Shown here: positions 28,327-37,150 of the stretch, piece by piece
Layout: every line of letters starts with the position of its first letter
Numbering within the stretch: position 1 is the stretch's first letter
Source of the DNA: Tsukamurella sp. TY48
Lineage (GTDB): Bacteria; Actinomycetota; Actinomycetes; Mycobacteriales; Mycobacteriaceae
Length of the DNA stretch: 64,000 nucleotides
Reading direction: 5' to 3'
Assembly (NCBI RefSeq): GCF_019656655.1
Contig: NZ_BPMV01000002.1
Span: 434,001-498,000 of the forward strand
Notes under the pieces: model-generated
Database searches by the model: none
Told to the model about the DNA's origin: nothing
What the model saw: the letters and a program-made list of their open reading frames with translations, nothing else
Translations under genes and position numbers: made by a program

Positions 28327-28668
28327 TCAGCGGTCCTCGGGACGCTTCTCGGTCTCGACCTCGGGGGTGGTGTCGGCCTCGGGGATCGACTCGATGTCGG
28401 GGGCGTTCAGCTCCTCCGGGGTCAGCACCTTCGCGACGGCGCGGCGCACCCAGGTGGTGGTGATGCCGGGGGCGATCTCCAGTTCGACGGTGTCCTCGCC
28501 GAGGCCCACGACGGTGCCGTAGAGGCCGGTGCTCGTCATGACCTTGGTGCCGACACCCAGGTTCTCCTGCATCTGCAGGGTCTCGTTCATCTGCTTCTTC
28601 TGCTTGCGGAAGCTGAAGAACATGAAGCCGAGCATCATCACCAGCAGCAGGGGCAGCACGAGTTCCAT
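28327..28668 (-). CDS. yajC: Preprotein translocase accessory subunit YajC
   Basis: A 113-residue YajC: one N-terminal membrane helix (LVLPLLLVMMLGFMFF), a basic RKQKKQMNE stretch, and a small beta domain (VGTKVMTSTGLYGTVV) followed by an acidic tail of about 30 residues. The start is the ATG at 28668, with AGGAG 8 bases upstream, rather than an upstream in-frame start at 28683. First gene of the yajC-secD-secF-apt-relA operon. Confidence 0.95.
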   Translation of the reverse strand: MELVLPLLLVMMLGFMFFSFRKQKKQMNETLQMQENLGVGTKVMTSTGLYGTVVGLGEDTVELEIAPGITTTWVRRAVAKVLTPEELNAPDIESIPEADTTPEVETEKRPEDR

Positions 28669-28780
28669 CGTCGATCTCCTCAATTCTCGGGGCGCGGGGT
28701 CGCTCCGCGGGGGCAGCCGCCCGGGTCACGGGCAGCACTCGACCGTCCAGTCTTCCACAACTCCGTGACGCCGGTCCGTT

Positions 28781-28798
28781 CCCCCTGGCCGCAGGGGG
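28781..28798. terminator. Small hairpin, possible terminator after the helicase gene
   Basis: CCCCCT, six bases, AGGGGG between the helicase stop and yajC. The stem is only 6 bp and no T-run follows, so this is a weak call; it may simply separate the helicase and sec operon transcripts. Confidence 0.3.
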
Positions 28799-28804
28799 TG
28801 CGGG

Positions 28805-30925
28805 TCACGCCGGACGGTGCAGGACCAGCGGCAGTACGTAGGCGGCGCCCGCCTCGCGGAGCCGCGCCGCAGCCACCGTGACCGGCCACCCCGTGCTGGT
28901 GGTGTCGACCACCAGCAGCACGGAACGGCCGCGGACCGCGGTCGCGACGGTGTCGTCGACGGTGATCGCGTCCAGCCAGTGCGCGGCCTCCTGGGCTCCC
29001 GAGGCGTCGCGGCCGGGCGCCGGCCCGCGGGGCACGGGGAGCGACACCCGATCGAGCCTGCCGACCTCGGCGATCCGATCGGCGACCGGCTCGACGGGCT
29101 CGGCACGGTCGGTGAGTTGCAGCGATGCGACCACCTCGGGACGGGACGGCCATTGCTGCCGCCACCGGGACAGGGCGGCGATCGACGCCTCCGCGAGGTC
29201 GGCGGTCGCCTGGTGGTCGCCGGTCGCGGCGGCGCTGATGGTGCCGGTCCACTCCGGAGCGTCGGCGAAGACGATCACCCGGCCGGGCTCCGCGGCGACA
29301 TCGGGCGCGATGCGCCCCTTGCGACCGGAGGAGCCGCCGGGCCACATCTTGCGAGGTTCGAGAACCTGGCTCTGTGCCCGGAGTGTGCCGGCGACGGCGC
29401 GGGCCGTTTCGGCGGGCGGCGCCTCCCCCAGGCCGTCCGGGACGTGTCCCAGGCACACCGAGCAGCGCCCGCAGGCGGCCGCCTCGGGATCGTCGAGCGA
29501 TTCGGTGAGTAGCTGCATGAGGCAGCGCTCGCCCCGGGTGTACGCGCGCATGATGTCGGCCTCGCGCCGGCGGGTGGCCACGATGCCGTCGTAGTGGGCT
29601 CCGTCGTAGTGCCAGTCCGCCCCGGTCAACCGGTAGCCGCCCTCGACCCGCTCGACCGCGCCGTCGACGGCGAGCTGCTTGAGCATGAGGTCGATCCGGG
29701 TGCGCCGCAGCCCCGTGCCCGCCTCGAGGGCGATGGCCGAGAGCCCCTCCCCCGTCTCGTCGTCGCCGAGGGCGGTGAGCACCTTCGTCATCTGCTCGGG
29801 ATCCGGGATGGTGGCGGTGGCGAAGTAGTCCCACACGCCCGCATCCGATTCCGACGGCAGCAGTGCGACGACGGCGTGATCGATCGCGCGGCCGGCACGA
29901 CCGACCTGCTGGTAGTAGGACACCGGCGACGGTGGTGAACCGACGTGCACCACGAAGCCGAGGTCGGGTTTGTCGAATCCCATACCGAGGGCGGAGGTGG
30001 CGATGAGCGCTTTGATCTCGTTGGCGCGCAGGGCGTCCTCGAGCCGTTCCCGGGTGTCCGGGTCCAGCTTCCCGGTGTACGCGGCCACCGGGTAATCGGC
30101 CCCGTGCACCGCTCGTACGCCCTCGACGAGCCGCTCGGCGTCGGCCACCGTGAGCGCGTAGACGATCCCGGAGCCGGGCAGGTCGGGAAGGTGGCGGGCC
30201 ACCCAGGCGTACCGGGTGATCGGCGCGAGCGCGGGGAGCACGTTGAGCTGGAGGGAGCGCCGCGCCAACGGGCCGCGCAGCACCAGGGTGGCGTCGCCGA
30301 GCTGGGCCGCGACATCCGCGGTGACGCGGGCGTTCGCCGTCGCGGTGGTGGCCAGCACGGGGGTCTGCGGGTGCAGGCGGGTGAGCACATCGGAGACGCG
30401 GCGGTAGTCGGGGCGGAAATCGTGGCCCCAGTCGGACACCGCGTGCGCCTCGTCGATCACGAGGAGGCCGAGTGATCCCTCCAGGGCGGAGAGCACGCGG
30501 CGGCCGAAGGACGGATTGGCCAGGCGCTCCGGCGAGACCAGGAGCACGTCGATCTCCCCGGCGGTGAGCCGCTGCTCGATGGCGCTCCACTCGTCGAAAT
30601 TCGAGGAGTTGAGCGTGGCGGCGCGCAGACCCGCCCGTTCGGCGGCGGCGACCTGATCGCGCATGAGCGAGAGCAGCGGCGCGACGATCAGCGCCGGGCC
30701 CGCGCCCTCGGCTCGCCGCAGTGCGGTGGCCACCCAGTACACCGCCGACTTGCCCCACCCGGTGGCCTGCACCACCAGAACGCGGGCGCCGGGTTCGAGG
30801 AGCGCGCCCACCGCCGTCTCCTGGTCGGCGCGCAGTGCGGCACCGGGACCGGCGAGGGCTTCGATCACCCCGCGCGCCCGTTCCGCACGCTCCGCGGTCA
30901 GTGCACCGTGGACCTCATCCGTCAT
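28805..30925 (-). CDS. RecQ-like DNA helicase with C-terminal phosphoribosyltransferase-like domain (RqlH type)
   Basis: A 706-residue superfamily 2 helicase. Walker A GWGKS ends at residue 60, the DEAH box VIDEAHAVSDWGHDF starts near 156, QQVGRAGR is motif VI, and a zinc-type CGRCSVC lies near 483. The last 100 residues read like a phosphoribosyltransferase domain, with VVDTTSTGWPVTVAAARLR resembling the PRPP-binding strand. This domain order is that described for mycobacterial RqlH, a 3'-to-5' ATP-driven DNA translocase and helicase; what the PRTase-like part does is unknown. ATG at 30925 has AGGGGA upstream. Confidence 0.88.
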   Translation of the reverse strand: MTDEVHGALTAERAERARGVIEALAGPGAALRADQETAVGALLEPGARVLVVQATGWGKSAVYWVATALRRAEGAGPALIVAPLLSLMRDQVAAAERAGLRAATLNSSNFDEWSAIEQRLTAGEIDVLLVSPERLANPSFGRRVLSALEGSLGLLVIDEAHAVSDWGHDFRPDYRRVSDVLTRLHPQTPVLATTATANARVTADVAAQLGDATLVLRGPLARRSLQLNVLPALAPITRYAWVARHLPDLPGSGIVYALTVADAERLVEGVRAVHGADYPVAAYTGKLDPDTRERLEDALRANEIKALIATSALGMGFDKPDLGFVVHVGSPPSPVSYYQQVGRAGRAIDHAVVALLPSESDAGVWDYFATATIPDPEQMTKVLTALGDDETGEGLSAIALEAGTGLRRTRIDLMLKQLAVDGAVERVEGGYRLTGADWHYDGAHYDGIVATRRREADIMRAYTRGERCLMQLLTESLDDPEAAACGRCSVCLGHVPDGLGEAPPAETARAVAGTLRAQSQVLEPRKMWPGGSSGRKGRIAPDVAAEPGRVIVFADAPEWTGTISAAATGDHQATADLAEASIAALSRWRQQWPSRPEVVASLQLTDRAEPVEPVADRIAEVGRLDRVSLPVPRGPAPGRDASGAQEAAHWLDAITVDDTVATAVRGRSVLLVVDTTSTGWPVTVAAARLREAGAAYVLPLVLHRPA

Positions 30926-31007
30926 CGCGCGTTCCCCTCGTCTCGGTTGCCTCGAGGCTAGGCGCTCCCACCGACAAGCCGGCGGACGGTGGTGCCCGGG
31001 ATGCGTG

Positions 31008-31607
31008 TCACGGCATCGTCACGATCTCCGCTCGCTGCGCGACCTCGGCCACCAGGTCGGACACGAGCCGCCATTCGCCGTATCCGGACGCGGGGTTGAG
31101 GTGTCCGGCATCGCCCAGGTCCTCCAGGCGACTGCCCCATACTTCGGCGAGCCCGGCCGTGGTCCGGTACCGCGCGAGCGGATCGGTGCGGCTCGCCGCG
31201 AGCACGGAGGGAAAGGGCAACCGCCCCCGAGGAATCGGCTCCCACCCCGCCGCCGCCAATTCGGACGGTCGTGGGTGGGGCTCGGGCCAGGCCACCCCGA
31301 AATCCGGAGGCGTGGCGAGAACGGCGCCGGCGACCTTCCCCACCGTCGGGTCGGCGGGTTCGCGCGACGCCACCCAGTGCGCCACGGTGAGCACGCCCGC
31401 GCTGTGCGCCATCAGGACCACGGGCCCGTCCGCCGCGGCCACGGTCTCTGCGAGCAGACGGGTCCGGACCGCGAGATCGTGCCAGTCGGACCGGTCCGGG
31501 AAGGGGACGGTGACCGCCCGCTCCACCCGGGCCGCGTACCGCTCCTGCCAGTGCTCCGGCGTGGGGCCACGCAGGCCGGGCACGATGACGACGGTGGCCG
31601 CGGTCAT
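31008..31607 (-). CDS. RBBP9/YdeN-type serine hydrolase
   Basis: A 199-residue alpha/beta hydrolase of the Ser_hydrolase family (PF06821), recognised by the start VIVPGLRGPTPEHWQ, the nucleophile in MAHSAGV (Ser69) and the C-terminal GDAGHLNPASGYGEW with the catalytic His. A substrate is not known for the family. The ATG overlaps the stop of the MFS transporter upstream (ATGA), so it is the last gene of the catabolic cluster 31008-35931 and may hydrolyse a product of that pathway. Cytoplasmic. Confidence 0.85.
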   Translation of the reverse strand: MTAATVVIVPGLRGPTPEHWQERYAARVERAVTVPFPDRSDWHDLAVRTRLLAETVAAADGPVVLMAHSAGVLTVAHWVASREPADPTVGKVAGAVLATPPDFGVAWPEPHPRPSELAAAGWEPIPRGRLPFPSVLAASRTDPLARYRTTAGLAEVWGSRLEDLGDAGHLNPASGYGEWRLVSDLVAEVAQRAEIVTMP

Positions 31608-32944
31608 CGCGCACCCGCCGCGTCGAGGGCGCGCAGCCGCGCGACGCCGCGCGGGTGCAGCCGCTTGCCCGCGATCATGACCAGCGCGGCCGGGACGTAC
31701 ACGATCGGCGCCAGGCGCAGCGCGCCCATGAGACCGAGGTGGTCCGCGAGCACGCCGATCAGGATCGGCGCGAGCGCCAGACCGAGGAGGTTGTTGGCGA
31801 GAGTCAGTGTTCCCATCGCCGAGGCCTGGACCGAGCTGTGGGTGAGGGATGCGACGGTGGCCGCCGCGACGCCCGACGTCCCCGCCGCGAAGAAGGCCCC
31901 GATCCCCAGCAGCGCAAGCTGCCCCGCGCCGATCGGTAGGCGGAAGGCCACCATGAGTGCGGCGAAGGCGATCACGCAGTACGCGATCCCGAGCGTCCAC
32001 TTGCGGGTCGCGTCGCCCTGGCTGCACCGATCGGCGATGTAGCCGCACACCACCATTCCCGTTCCCACCAGCATGACGAAGGCCGCTGCCATGCCACCGG
32101 CACGATCCACTGCCAGGTGGTGTTCCTCCTTGAAGAACGTGGGTAGCCAGGTGAGCAGGACGGCCGCCATGAACATCTGCAGGCCGCTGCCGATGTACGC
32201 GCAGAGCACCGGCGGGTTGGTGAAAAGGCTGGTGAGTGGCGCTCGGGTGATGCGCTCCACGGAGCCCGCGCCCGCATCGGCCGCATCGCAGACCCGGTGC
32301 TCGCGCACGCGGCGTTCGGTGACCACCGCCTTGAACGCGGCCACCAGCAGCAGCCCCAGTACGGCCATCGCGCCGAGTGACCAGCGCCAGCCGAAGTGCA
32401 CGGCGATGAGGCCGCCGAGCCCGGTACCGATCATAGTGCCGAACGAGCCGCCGGCCATGAACGAGGCAGACAGTGCGGCGTGCACGCGGGGCGCGAACAG
32501 GCTGAGCACCAGTGCGATTCCGACGCTCCCGTACGCGGCTTCACCGACACCGACCACGAATCGCGCTGCCAGGAGTTGCTCGTAGTTCTGCGCGAAGGCA
32601 CAGGCGAGGGTGGCGATCGACCACAGCACCGCCATCACCACCAGGCTGCGCACGCGCCCCCACCGGTCGGCGAGGATCGACACCGGCAGCGTCAGCACTC
32701 CCACCATGAGGGCGACCACGGAGATGAGCGAACCCTGTTGCGCCTTGTCGAGATGCAGTTCCTGCCCGAGCGGGACGAAGACGGCGGCCAGCACCTGCCG
32801 GGACATGTAGTCCGACAGCAGTAGTGCGAACGCGAGCGCGAAGACGATCCACGGGTAGATCCGCCGGCGGGACCGCGCGGGTCCCGCCGACGCATCGCCG
32901 TCGGCGTCCTCCAGGTCACCCGGACGGGTGGTCATGAGGGCCAT
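31604..32944 (-). CDS. MFS transporter, anion:cation symporter-like
   Basis: A 446-residue 12-helix major facilitator. The first loop has ADRWGRVRS, the standard signature between helices 2 and 3, and the N-terminal region (DYMSRQVLAAVFVPLG) looks like the anion:cation symporter or spinster-like branch used for organic acids. A polar N-terminal tail of about 40 residues precedes helix 1. The start is the ATG at 32944; a second ATG four codons later is possible. It lies 13 bases after the BKACE stop and is followed by the hydrolase with an ATGA overlap. Likely imports the substrate of the cluster; the compound is unknown. Confidence 0.88.
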   Translation of the reverse strand: MALMTTRPGDLEDADGDASAGPARSRRRIYPWIVFALAFALLLSDYMSRQVLAAVFVPLGQELHLDKAQQGSLISVVALMVGVLTLPVSILADRWGRVRSLVVMAVLWSIATLACAFAQNYEQLLAARFVVGVGEAAYGSVGIALVLSLFAPRVHAALSASFMAGGSFGTMIGTGLGGLIAVHFGWRWSLGAMAVLGLLLVAAFKAVVTERRVREHRVCDAADAGAGSVERITRAPLTSLFTNPPVLCAYIGSGLQMFMAAVLLTWLPTFFKEEHHLAVDRAGGMAAAFVMLVGTGMVVCGYIADRCSQGDATRKWTLGIAYCVIAFAALMVAFRLPIGAGQLALLGIGAFFAAGTSGVAAATVASLTHSSVQASAMGTLTLANNLLGLALAPILIGVLADHLGLMGALRLAPIVYVPAALVMIAGKRLHPRGVARLRALDAAGAR

Positions 32945-32957
32945 GCTCGTCCACCCG

Positions 32958-34010
32958 TCACGCGTGCTGAGTGAAACCGAGCTGACCGGGCTGCCGGTTG
33001 GGCGCGTAGCCCACCTTCGCCAGGGTCTCCTCGACGGACGAGTACTGCTGTCCGATGCGGTAGATATCGCGCGCCTCCTTGCCGGTGGCGACGTCCCTGC
33101 CGAGCTCATCGCTGATCCGCACGAGCTGCTTGACCTGGTCGACGGACGTGATCTTCTCGCCCGGGCGGCCCCAGATGGTGTCCTCGTTGCCGCACCGGGT
33201 GTGCAGCCCCATCGCGATGGCCATCGTGTTGACGGGAAGTACCGAGCGCATGAGGGTTTCGAGGGTCAAGACGGCACCGTCGGGCACCCGGTTGATGAAG
33301 TTCATGATGTTGTACGGGTTGGGGCCGTCGAAGCCGCCGCCGATGCCCACCCAGGTGAGGTTCAGCGGCCCCATGTACGTGCCGCGGCGAATGAGCCGCT
33401 CAACGGTCTCCAGCTGCGGGATCGACGACAGCTGGAAGTGCGGCTGGATCCCGTTGGCGGACAGCCTGCGCAGATGCTCCTCGACCCACGCCGGGCCGGC
33501 GGGCACCGTCATCTCACGGTAGGTGTCGTAGAGCTCGGGGCGCTCCATGGAGGTGCCCGCGATATCGCCCGCAGTCATCAGTTCCATGATGTTCATCTGG
33601 CTGGTGTTGATGGCGATGGTCACCTGGTCGGGCTTCGGATCCAGTTCCGCTAGCATGTGACGGGTATCGTCCGAGAGCCATTTCGCTTCGGCGCCTTCGC
33701 CTTCGGGTGCGAAGGAGATGGAGCCGCCCACCTGCAGGATCATGTCCGGCACGGCCTCGCGCAGTCCGACGAGCAGCTCGTTGAACTTCGACAGTCGTTT
33801 GCTGCCCTTGCCGTCCAGCTCCCGGACGTGGATGTGCAGCACGGTCGCACCGGCCTCGTAGCAGTCCACGGCCTGCTGGACGTGCTGCTCGATGCTCAGC
33901 GGGAGGTCCTCGGGGAAGTCGTCGACCTCCCACTCGGGGCCGTACGGCGCAACGGTGATGACCTGCTTCTCCTGGACCTCGGGAAAAAGGGCGTCGTCGT
34001 GGAAGTGCAT
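32958..34010 (-). CDS. BKACE-family (DUF849) beta-keto acid cleavage enzyme
   Basis: A 350-residue TIM-barrel enzyme of the BKACE family (3-keto-5-aminohexanoate cleavage enzyme type). It cleaves a beta-keto acid with acetyl-CoA to give acetoacetate and a CoA ester. The zinc-binding HIHVRE is at residues 59-64 (His59, His61), preceded by ITVAPYGPEW and followed by LQVGGS and GIGGGFDGP loops. ATG at 34010 with GGAGA upstream. It is in an operon between TauD-like and MFS genes. The substrate specificity of BKACEs varies widely and cannot be read from the sequence by eye. Confidence 0.88.
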   Translation of the reverse strand: MHFHDDALFPEVQEKQVITVAPYGPEWEVDDFPEDLPLSIEQHVQQAVDCYEAGATVLHIHVRELDGKGSKRLSKFNELLVGLREAVPDMILQVGGSISFAPEGEGAEAKWLSDDTRHMLAELDPKPDQVTIAINTSQMNIMELMTAGDIAGTSMERPELYDTYREMTVPAGPAWVEEHLRRLSANGIQPHFQLSSIPQLETVERLIRRGTYMGPLNLTWVGIGGGFDGPNPYNIMNFINRVPDGAVLTLETLMRSVLPVNTMAIAMGLHTRCGNEDTIWGRPGEKITSVDQVKQLVRISDELGRDVATGKEARDIYRIGQQYSSVEETLAKVGYAPNRQPGQLGFTQHA

Positions 34011-34045
34011 GGGGTTCTCCTTGAATCGGTGGGGCTGAGGTGATG

Positions 34046-34927
34046 TCAGTACGGTCGATCGCCGACGATGCCGGCGCGTTCCATGCGGCGGACCGCGGGC
34101 CAGTAGTCCTGCACCGCGTAGTGCTGGGTGCAGCGGTTGTCCCAGATGGCGAAGCTGTTCTCGGTCCAGCGCCAGCGCACCTGGAACTCGGGGACGGAGG
34201 CCTGCCGGGTGAGGTAGTGCAGCAGTTCCGCTGCGCCGGGGGCGTAGTCGTAGCCGAAGCGCACGTTCTCGGGAGTGTGGAAGTTGGTGAGGTGCGTGGC
34301 GAAGGCGTTGACGAACAGGACCTTCTCGCCCGTCTCGGGGTGGGTGCGCACCACCGGGTGCTCGGCGTCGGGGAATCGGGCGTGCAGCGCCGCGCGCTGA
34401 TCGGCGGGCATCGCGGCGCCGAAACTGGCCTCGATGGAGTGCCGTGCGCGCAGGCCCTCGATCCGCCCTTTGATGTCCATCGGGAGCGCCTCGTACGCGG
34501 CCACCATGTCGACCCAGATCGTGTCGCCGCCCACGTCGGGGCCCTCGACGCAGCGCAGCACGGAGCCGAAGGGCGGGTTCTCCCGCCAGGTGGCGTCGCA
34601 GTGGAAGGCGTTCTCGTAGTGCTCCGGCGGGCTGTCGAGGTCCTTGTAGATGCGGACGAGGCCGGGGTGTTCGGGATCGCTGCCGACGACGGGATGGTCC
34701 TCGAGGTCGCCGAAGCGGCGCGCGAGCGCCACGTGATCGGCGCGGCTGATCGGCTGATCGCGCACGAACAGCACCTTGTGCGCGAGGAGCAACGCCCGCA
34801 GTTCGGCGAACAGCGCATCGTCGTGGGCGACCTCGGCGAGATCGACGTCGTGCAGTTCGGCTCCGAGGTGGGCGGTGAGCCGTTCGGCGCGGAGCCGGCC
34901 AGTGGCGGGTGCGGTGGTGACAGTCAT
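34046..34927 (-). CDS. TauD/TfdA-family Fe(II)/2-oxoglutarate dioxygenase
   Basis: A 293-residue non-heme iron dioxygenase. The iron facial triad is visible as His109 and Asp111 (FHCDATW) and His269 (CTQHYAVQDY), with Arg280/281 for 2-oxoglutarate. The segment GGDTIWVDMVAAYEALP is typical of the taurine dioxygenase branch. It hydroxylates a substrate, with release of CO2 and succinate; substrates in the family include taurine, alkylsulfates, phenoxyacetates and gamma-butyrobetaine. It is the second gene of the cluster, downstream of the quinone oxidoreductase and upstream of BKACE; 35 bases separate it from the BKACE start. Confidence 0.88.
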   Translation of the reverse strand: MTVTTAPATGRLRAERLTAHLGAELHDVDLAEVAHDDALFAELRALLLAHKVLFVRDQPISRADHVALARRFGDLEDHPVVGSDPEHPGLVRIYKDLDSPPEHYENAFHCDATWRENPPFGSVLRCVEGPDVGGDTIWVDMVAAYEALPMDIKGRIEGLRARHSIEASFGAAMPADQRAALHARFPDAEHPVVRTHPETGEKVLFVNAFATHLTNFHTPENVRFGYDYAPGAAELLHYLTRQASVPEFQVRWRWTENSFAIWDNRCTQHYAVQDYWPAVRRMERAGIVGDRPY

Positions 34928-34950
34928 GGTGATGCCTGCTTCCGGTGCGG

Positions 34951-35931
34951 TTACGGGATGAGGATCGAGGAGCCGGTGAGGGCCCCGGATTCGAGATCGG
35001 CGTGCGCGCGGGCCGCCTCGGCGAGCGGATAGCTCTGCCCGATCGGGATCTCGATCCGGCCGGCGGCGATGTGCCCGAACAGCTCTCCGGCGAGGTCGGC
35101 CCGTTCGGCGGGGTCGGCGATGTAGTCGGCGAGCGCCGGGCGGGTGATGAACAGGGAGCCCTTGATCGCCAGTTGCATGGCGTCGATGGGCGGGATCGGA
35201 CCGGACGAGGTGCCGAAGCACACCAGGAGGCCCCTGCGCGCGAGCGAGTCGATCGAGGTCTGGAAGGTGGCGGCGCCGATGCTGTCGAGGACCACCGGAA
35301 CCCCGGCTCCGCCGGTGATCTCGCGGACGCGGGCGGCGGTGTCCTCGCTCCGGTAGTGGACGATGTGGTCGACGCCGTGCGCACGGGCCACCTCGGCCTT
35401 CTCCGGCGTGGACACGGTGCCGATCACGGTCAGCCCCAGGAGTTTGGCCCACTGGGCGACGATGAGGCCCACGCCCCCGGCGGCGGCGTGCAACAGGATG
35501 GTGTCGCCGGGGCGGTAGGGATGAATGCGCCGCATGAGGTAGGCCGCGGTGAGGCCGCGCATCGTGCAGGCGGCGGCGGTGGCGAGGGCGACCCCGTCCG
35601 GCACGGGGATGAGATGTCGCGCGGGCAGCACGAACTCGGTGCTGTAGGCGCCGAGCGGGCTGCCGGTGTAGGTGTAGGTGACCCGGTCACCCACGGCGAA
35701 GTCCTCGACATCGGGGCCGATGGCGTCGATCGTGCCCGCGGCCTCGACGCCCATGCCGTTCGGGAGCGGCACCGGGTACAGGCCCTTGCGGTAGTAGATG
35801 TCGGCGAAGTTCAGGCCGACGGCCTCATGCCGGATCCGCACCTCGCCGGCATCCGGCTCGCGGGTCGGCACGGCCTCGTACCGCAGCACCTCGGGGCCTC
35901 CGGTCTCGTGGAAGCGGATTGCGTTCGCCAT
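34951..35931 (-). CDS. Zinc-independent quinone oxidoreductase (MDR family)
   Basis: A 326-residue NADPH-dependent oxidoreductase of the QOR branch of the medium-chain family. A GroES-like N-terminal domain is followed by the nucleotide-binding HAAAGGVGLIVAQWAKLLG at about residue 140; there is no zinc ligand pattern. First gene of the cluster, preceded by AGAGAGGA and by a 109-base gap shared with the divergent AraC-type regulator. It may reduce an enone or quinone intermediate of the pathway. It has no direct overlap with the dioxygenase gene (23-base gap). Confidence 0.9.
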   Translation of the reverse strand: MANAIRFHETGGPEVLRYEAVPTREPDAGEVRIRHEAVGLNFADIYYRKGLYPVPLPNGMGVEAAGTIDAIGPDVEDFAVGDRVTYTYTGSPLGAYSTEFVLPARHLIPVPDGVALATAAACTMRGLTAAYLMRRIHPYRPGDTILLHAAAGGVGLIVAQWAKLLGLTVIGTVSTPEKAEVARAHGVDHIVHYRSEDTAARVREITGGAGVPVVLDSIGAATFQTSIDSLARRGLLVCFGTSSGPIPPIDAMQLAIKGSLFITRPALADYIADPAERADLAGELFGHIAAGRIEIPIGQSYPLAEAARAHADLESGALTGSSILIP

Positions 35932-35996
35932 GGGGTCCTCTCTGGGTCGACACCGAATGTGATGAAGACGACGGTAGGACGCTGGGGACAGCTATT

Positions 35997-36030
35997 CTGT
36001 TCTTGACGGGACGCGAAACTGTTCATGTCG
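35997..36030. promoter_or_regulatory. Direct repeats, probable AraC-type operator
   Basis: CTGTTC-T-TGACG at 35997-36008 and CTGTTC-A-TGTCG at 36019-36030, 22 bases apart, just upstream of the AraC-type gene. Two direct repeats one helical phase apart are the usual layout of an AraC-family binding site. An ACAG/CTGT inverted pair also lies at 35987-35999. Confidence 0.5.
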
Positions 36031-36040
36031 AGACAGTGAG

Positions 36041-37075
36041 GTGATTGCGATCACACTGACGAGTCCTCGGGTGCCACTCGCCCGCTACGCCTCGCTGGCC
36101 AACTACGTGGACCTGACCACGCGGTTGGGCGCCGATCCGCGGACCCTGCTGCGTGATGCCGGCCTCGACCCCGGCGGCGTCGCGGTGCAGGACCGCTGGG
36201 TACCTGCCGCTGCCGTGACCGATCTGCTCGAACGGACCGCGGAGATCACCGGGCGTGACGATCTCGGTCTCCGCCTCGCCGAACTGAGACGGTTGTCCCA
36301 CCTCGGCCCGCTGAGCCTGGTACTCCGCGAGGAACCGGACGTCCGCAGCGCACTGCAGATGCTGATCCGTCACGAGCGGATGTACAACGAGGCCCTGCAC
36401 ACCCGGCTCACCGTCGCCGACGGGATCGCGACCGTGCGCATCGATCTGCACCTCGATCGCCCCGCACCCGACCGGCAGGCGGTCGACCTGGCCGTCGGCG
36501 TGATCCACGCGCTCCTGCGGGAACTGTTGGGCGGTACGTGGACTCCCCTGTCGGTGTTCTTCGCCCACCCCGCGCCCCGTCACGACGCCACCGCGCGCCG
36601 GATGTTCGGCGGTGCGGTCCGCTACGACGCGGACGGGCACGGCGTCAGCCTCTACGAGAGCGACCTGGACCGCCCCACCGCCACCTCGGATCCGCAGCTG
36701 CGCGAGTACACCAGGCGGTTCCTCAGCACGACGGACGGGGACACCCGCAGCGACCATGTCCAGCGCACACGGCAACTGGTCGATCTGCTGCTCCCCACGG
36801 GGCGGTGCTCCGCCGAGCAAGTGGCACGCAGCCTCGGCGTCGACCGGCGGACGGTGCATCGGCGCCTGGCCGCGGAGGGCACCACCTTCTCCGAGGTCGT
36901 CGACGAGGCCCGATCCACGCTCGCGCGCCACCTGGTGTCCGGGCGGCGCTACTCGTTCACCGAGATCTCGGTGATCCTCGCCTTCTCCAGCCCGTCGAAC
37001 TTCTCCCGCTGGTTCCGCGGCAGGTTCGGCGTCACGCCGCGGGATTGGCGGAACGCGACGCCCCGGCCGCGGTGA
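36041..37075 (+). CDS. AraC-family regulator with arabinose-binding-like N-terminal domain
   Basis: A 344-residue regulator. Residues 10-200 match the N-terminal domain of the PF12625 type (OruR/CdhR-like); residues 235-335 are the AraC helix-turn-helix pair, with CSAEQVARSLGVDRRTVHRRL and FTEISVILAFSSPSNFSRWFRGRFG. GTG start at 36041; no good Shine-Dalgarno sequence is visible. It diverges from the five-gene catabolic cluster 31008-35931 across 109 bases that hold tandem direct repeats, so it most likely activates that cluster in response to its substrate. This domain type often senses amino acid or quaternary-amine derivatives. Confidence 0.88.
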   Translation: MIAITLTSPRVPLARYASLANYVDLTTRLGADPRTLLRDAGLDPGGVAVQDRWVPAAAVTDLLERTAEITGRDDLGLRLAELRRLSHLGPLSLVLREEPDVRSALQMLIRHERMYNEALHTRLTVADGIATVRIDLHLDRPAPDRQAVDLAVGVIHALLRELLGGTWTPLSVFFAHPAPRHDATARRMFGGAVRYDADGHGVSLYESDLDRPTATSDPQLREYTRRFLSTTDGDTRSDHVQRTRQLVDLLLPTGRCSAEQVARSLGVDRRTVHRRLAAEGTTFSEVVDEARSTLARHLVSGRRYSFTEISVILAFSSPSNFSRWFRGRFGVTPRDWRNATPRPR

Positions 37076-37150
37076 GCCCTGGTCCTGTTCCCAGCGATCC
37101 CACAGATCCACCGCAGGGCTACGGCAGCCGAGCGCCCGAGTCTCATCTTC

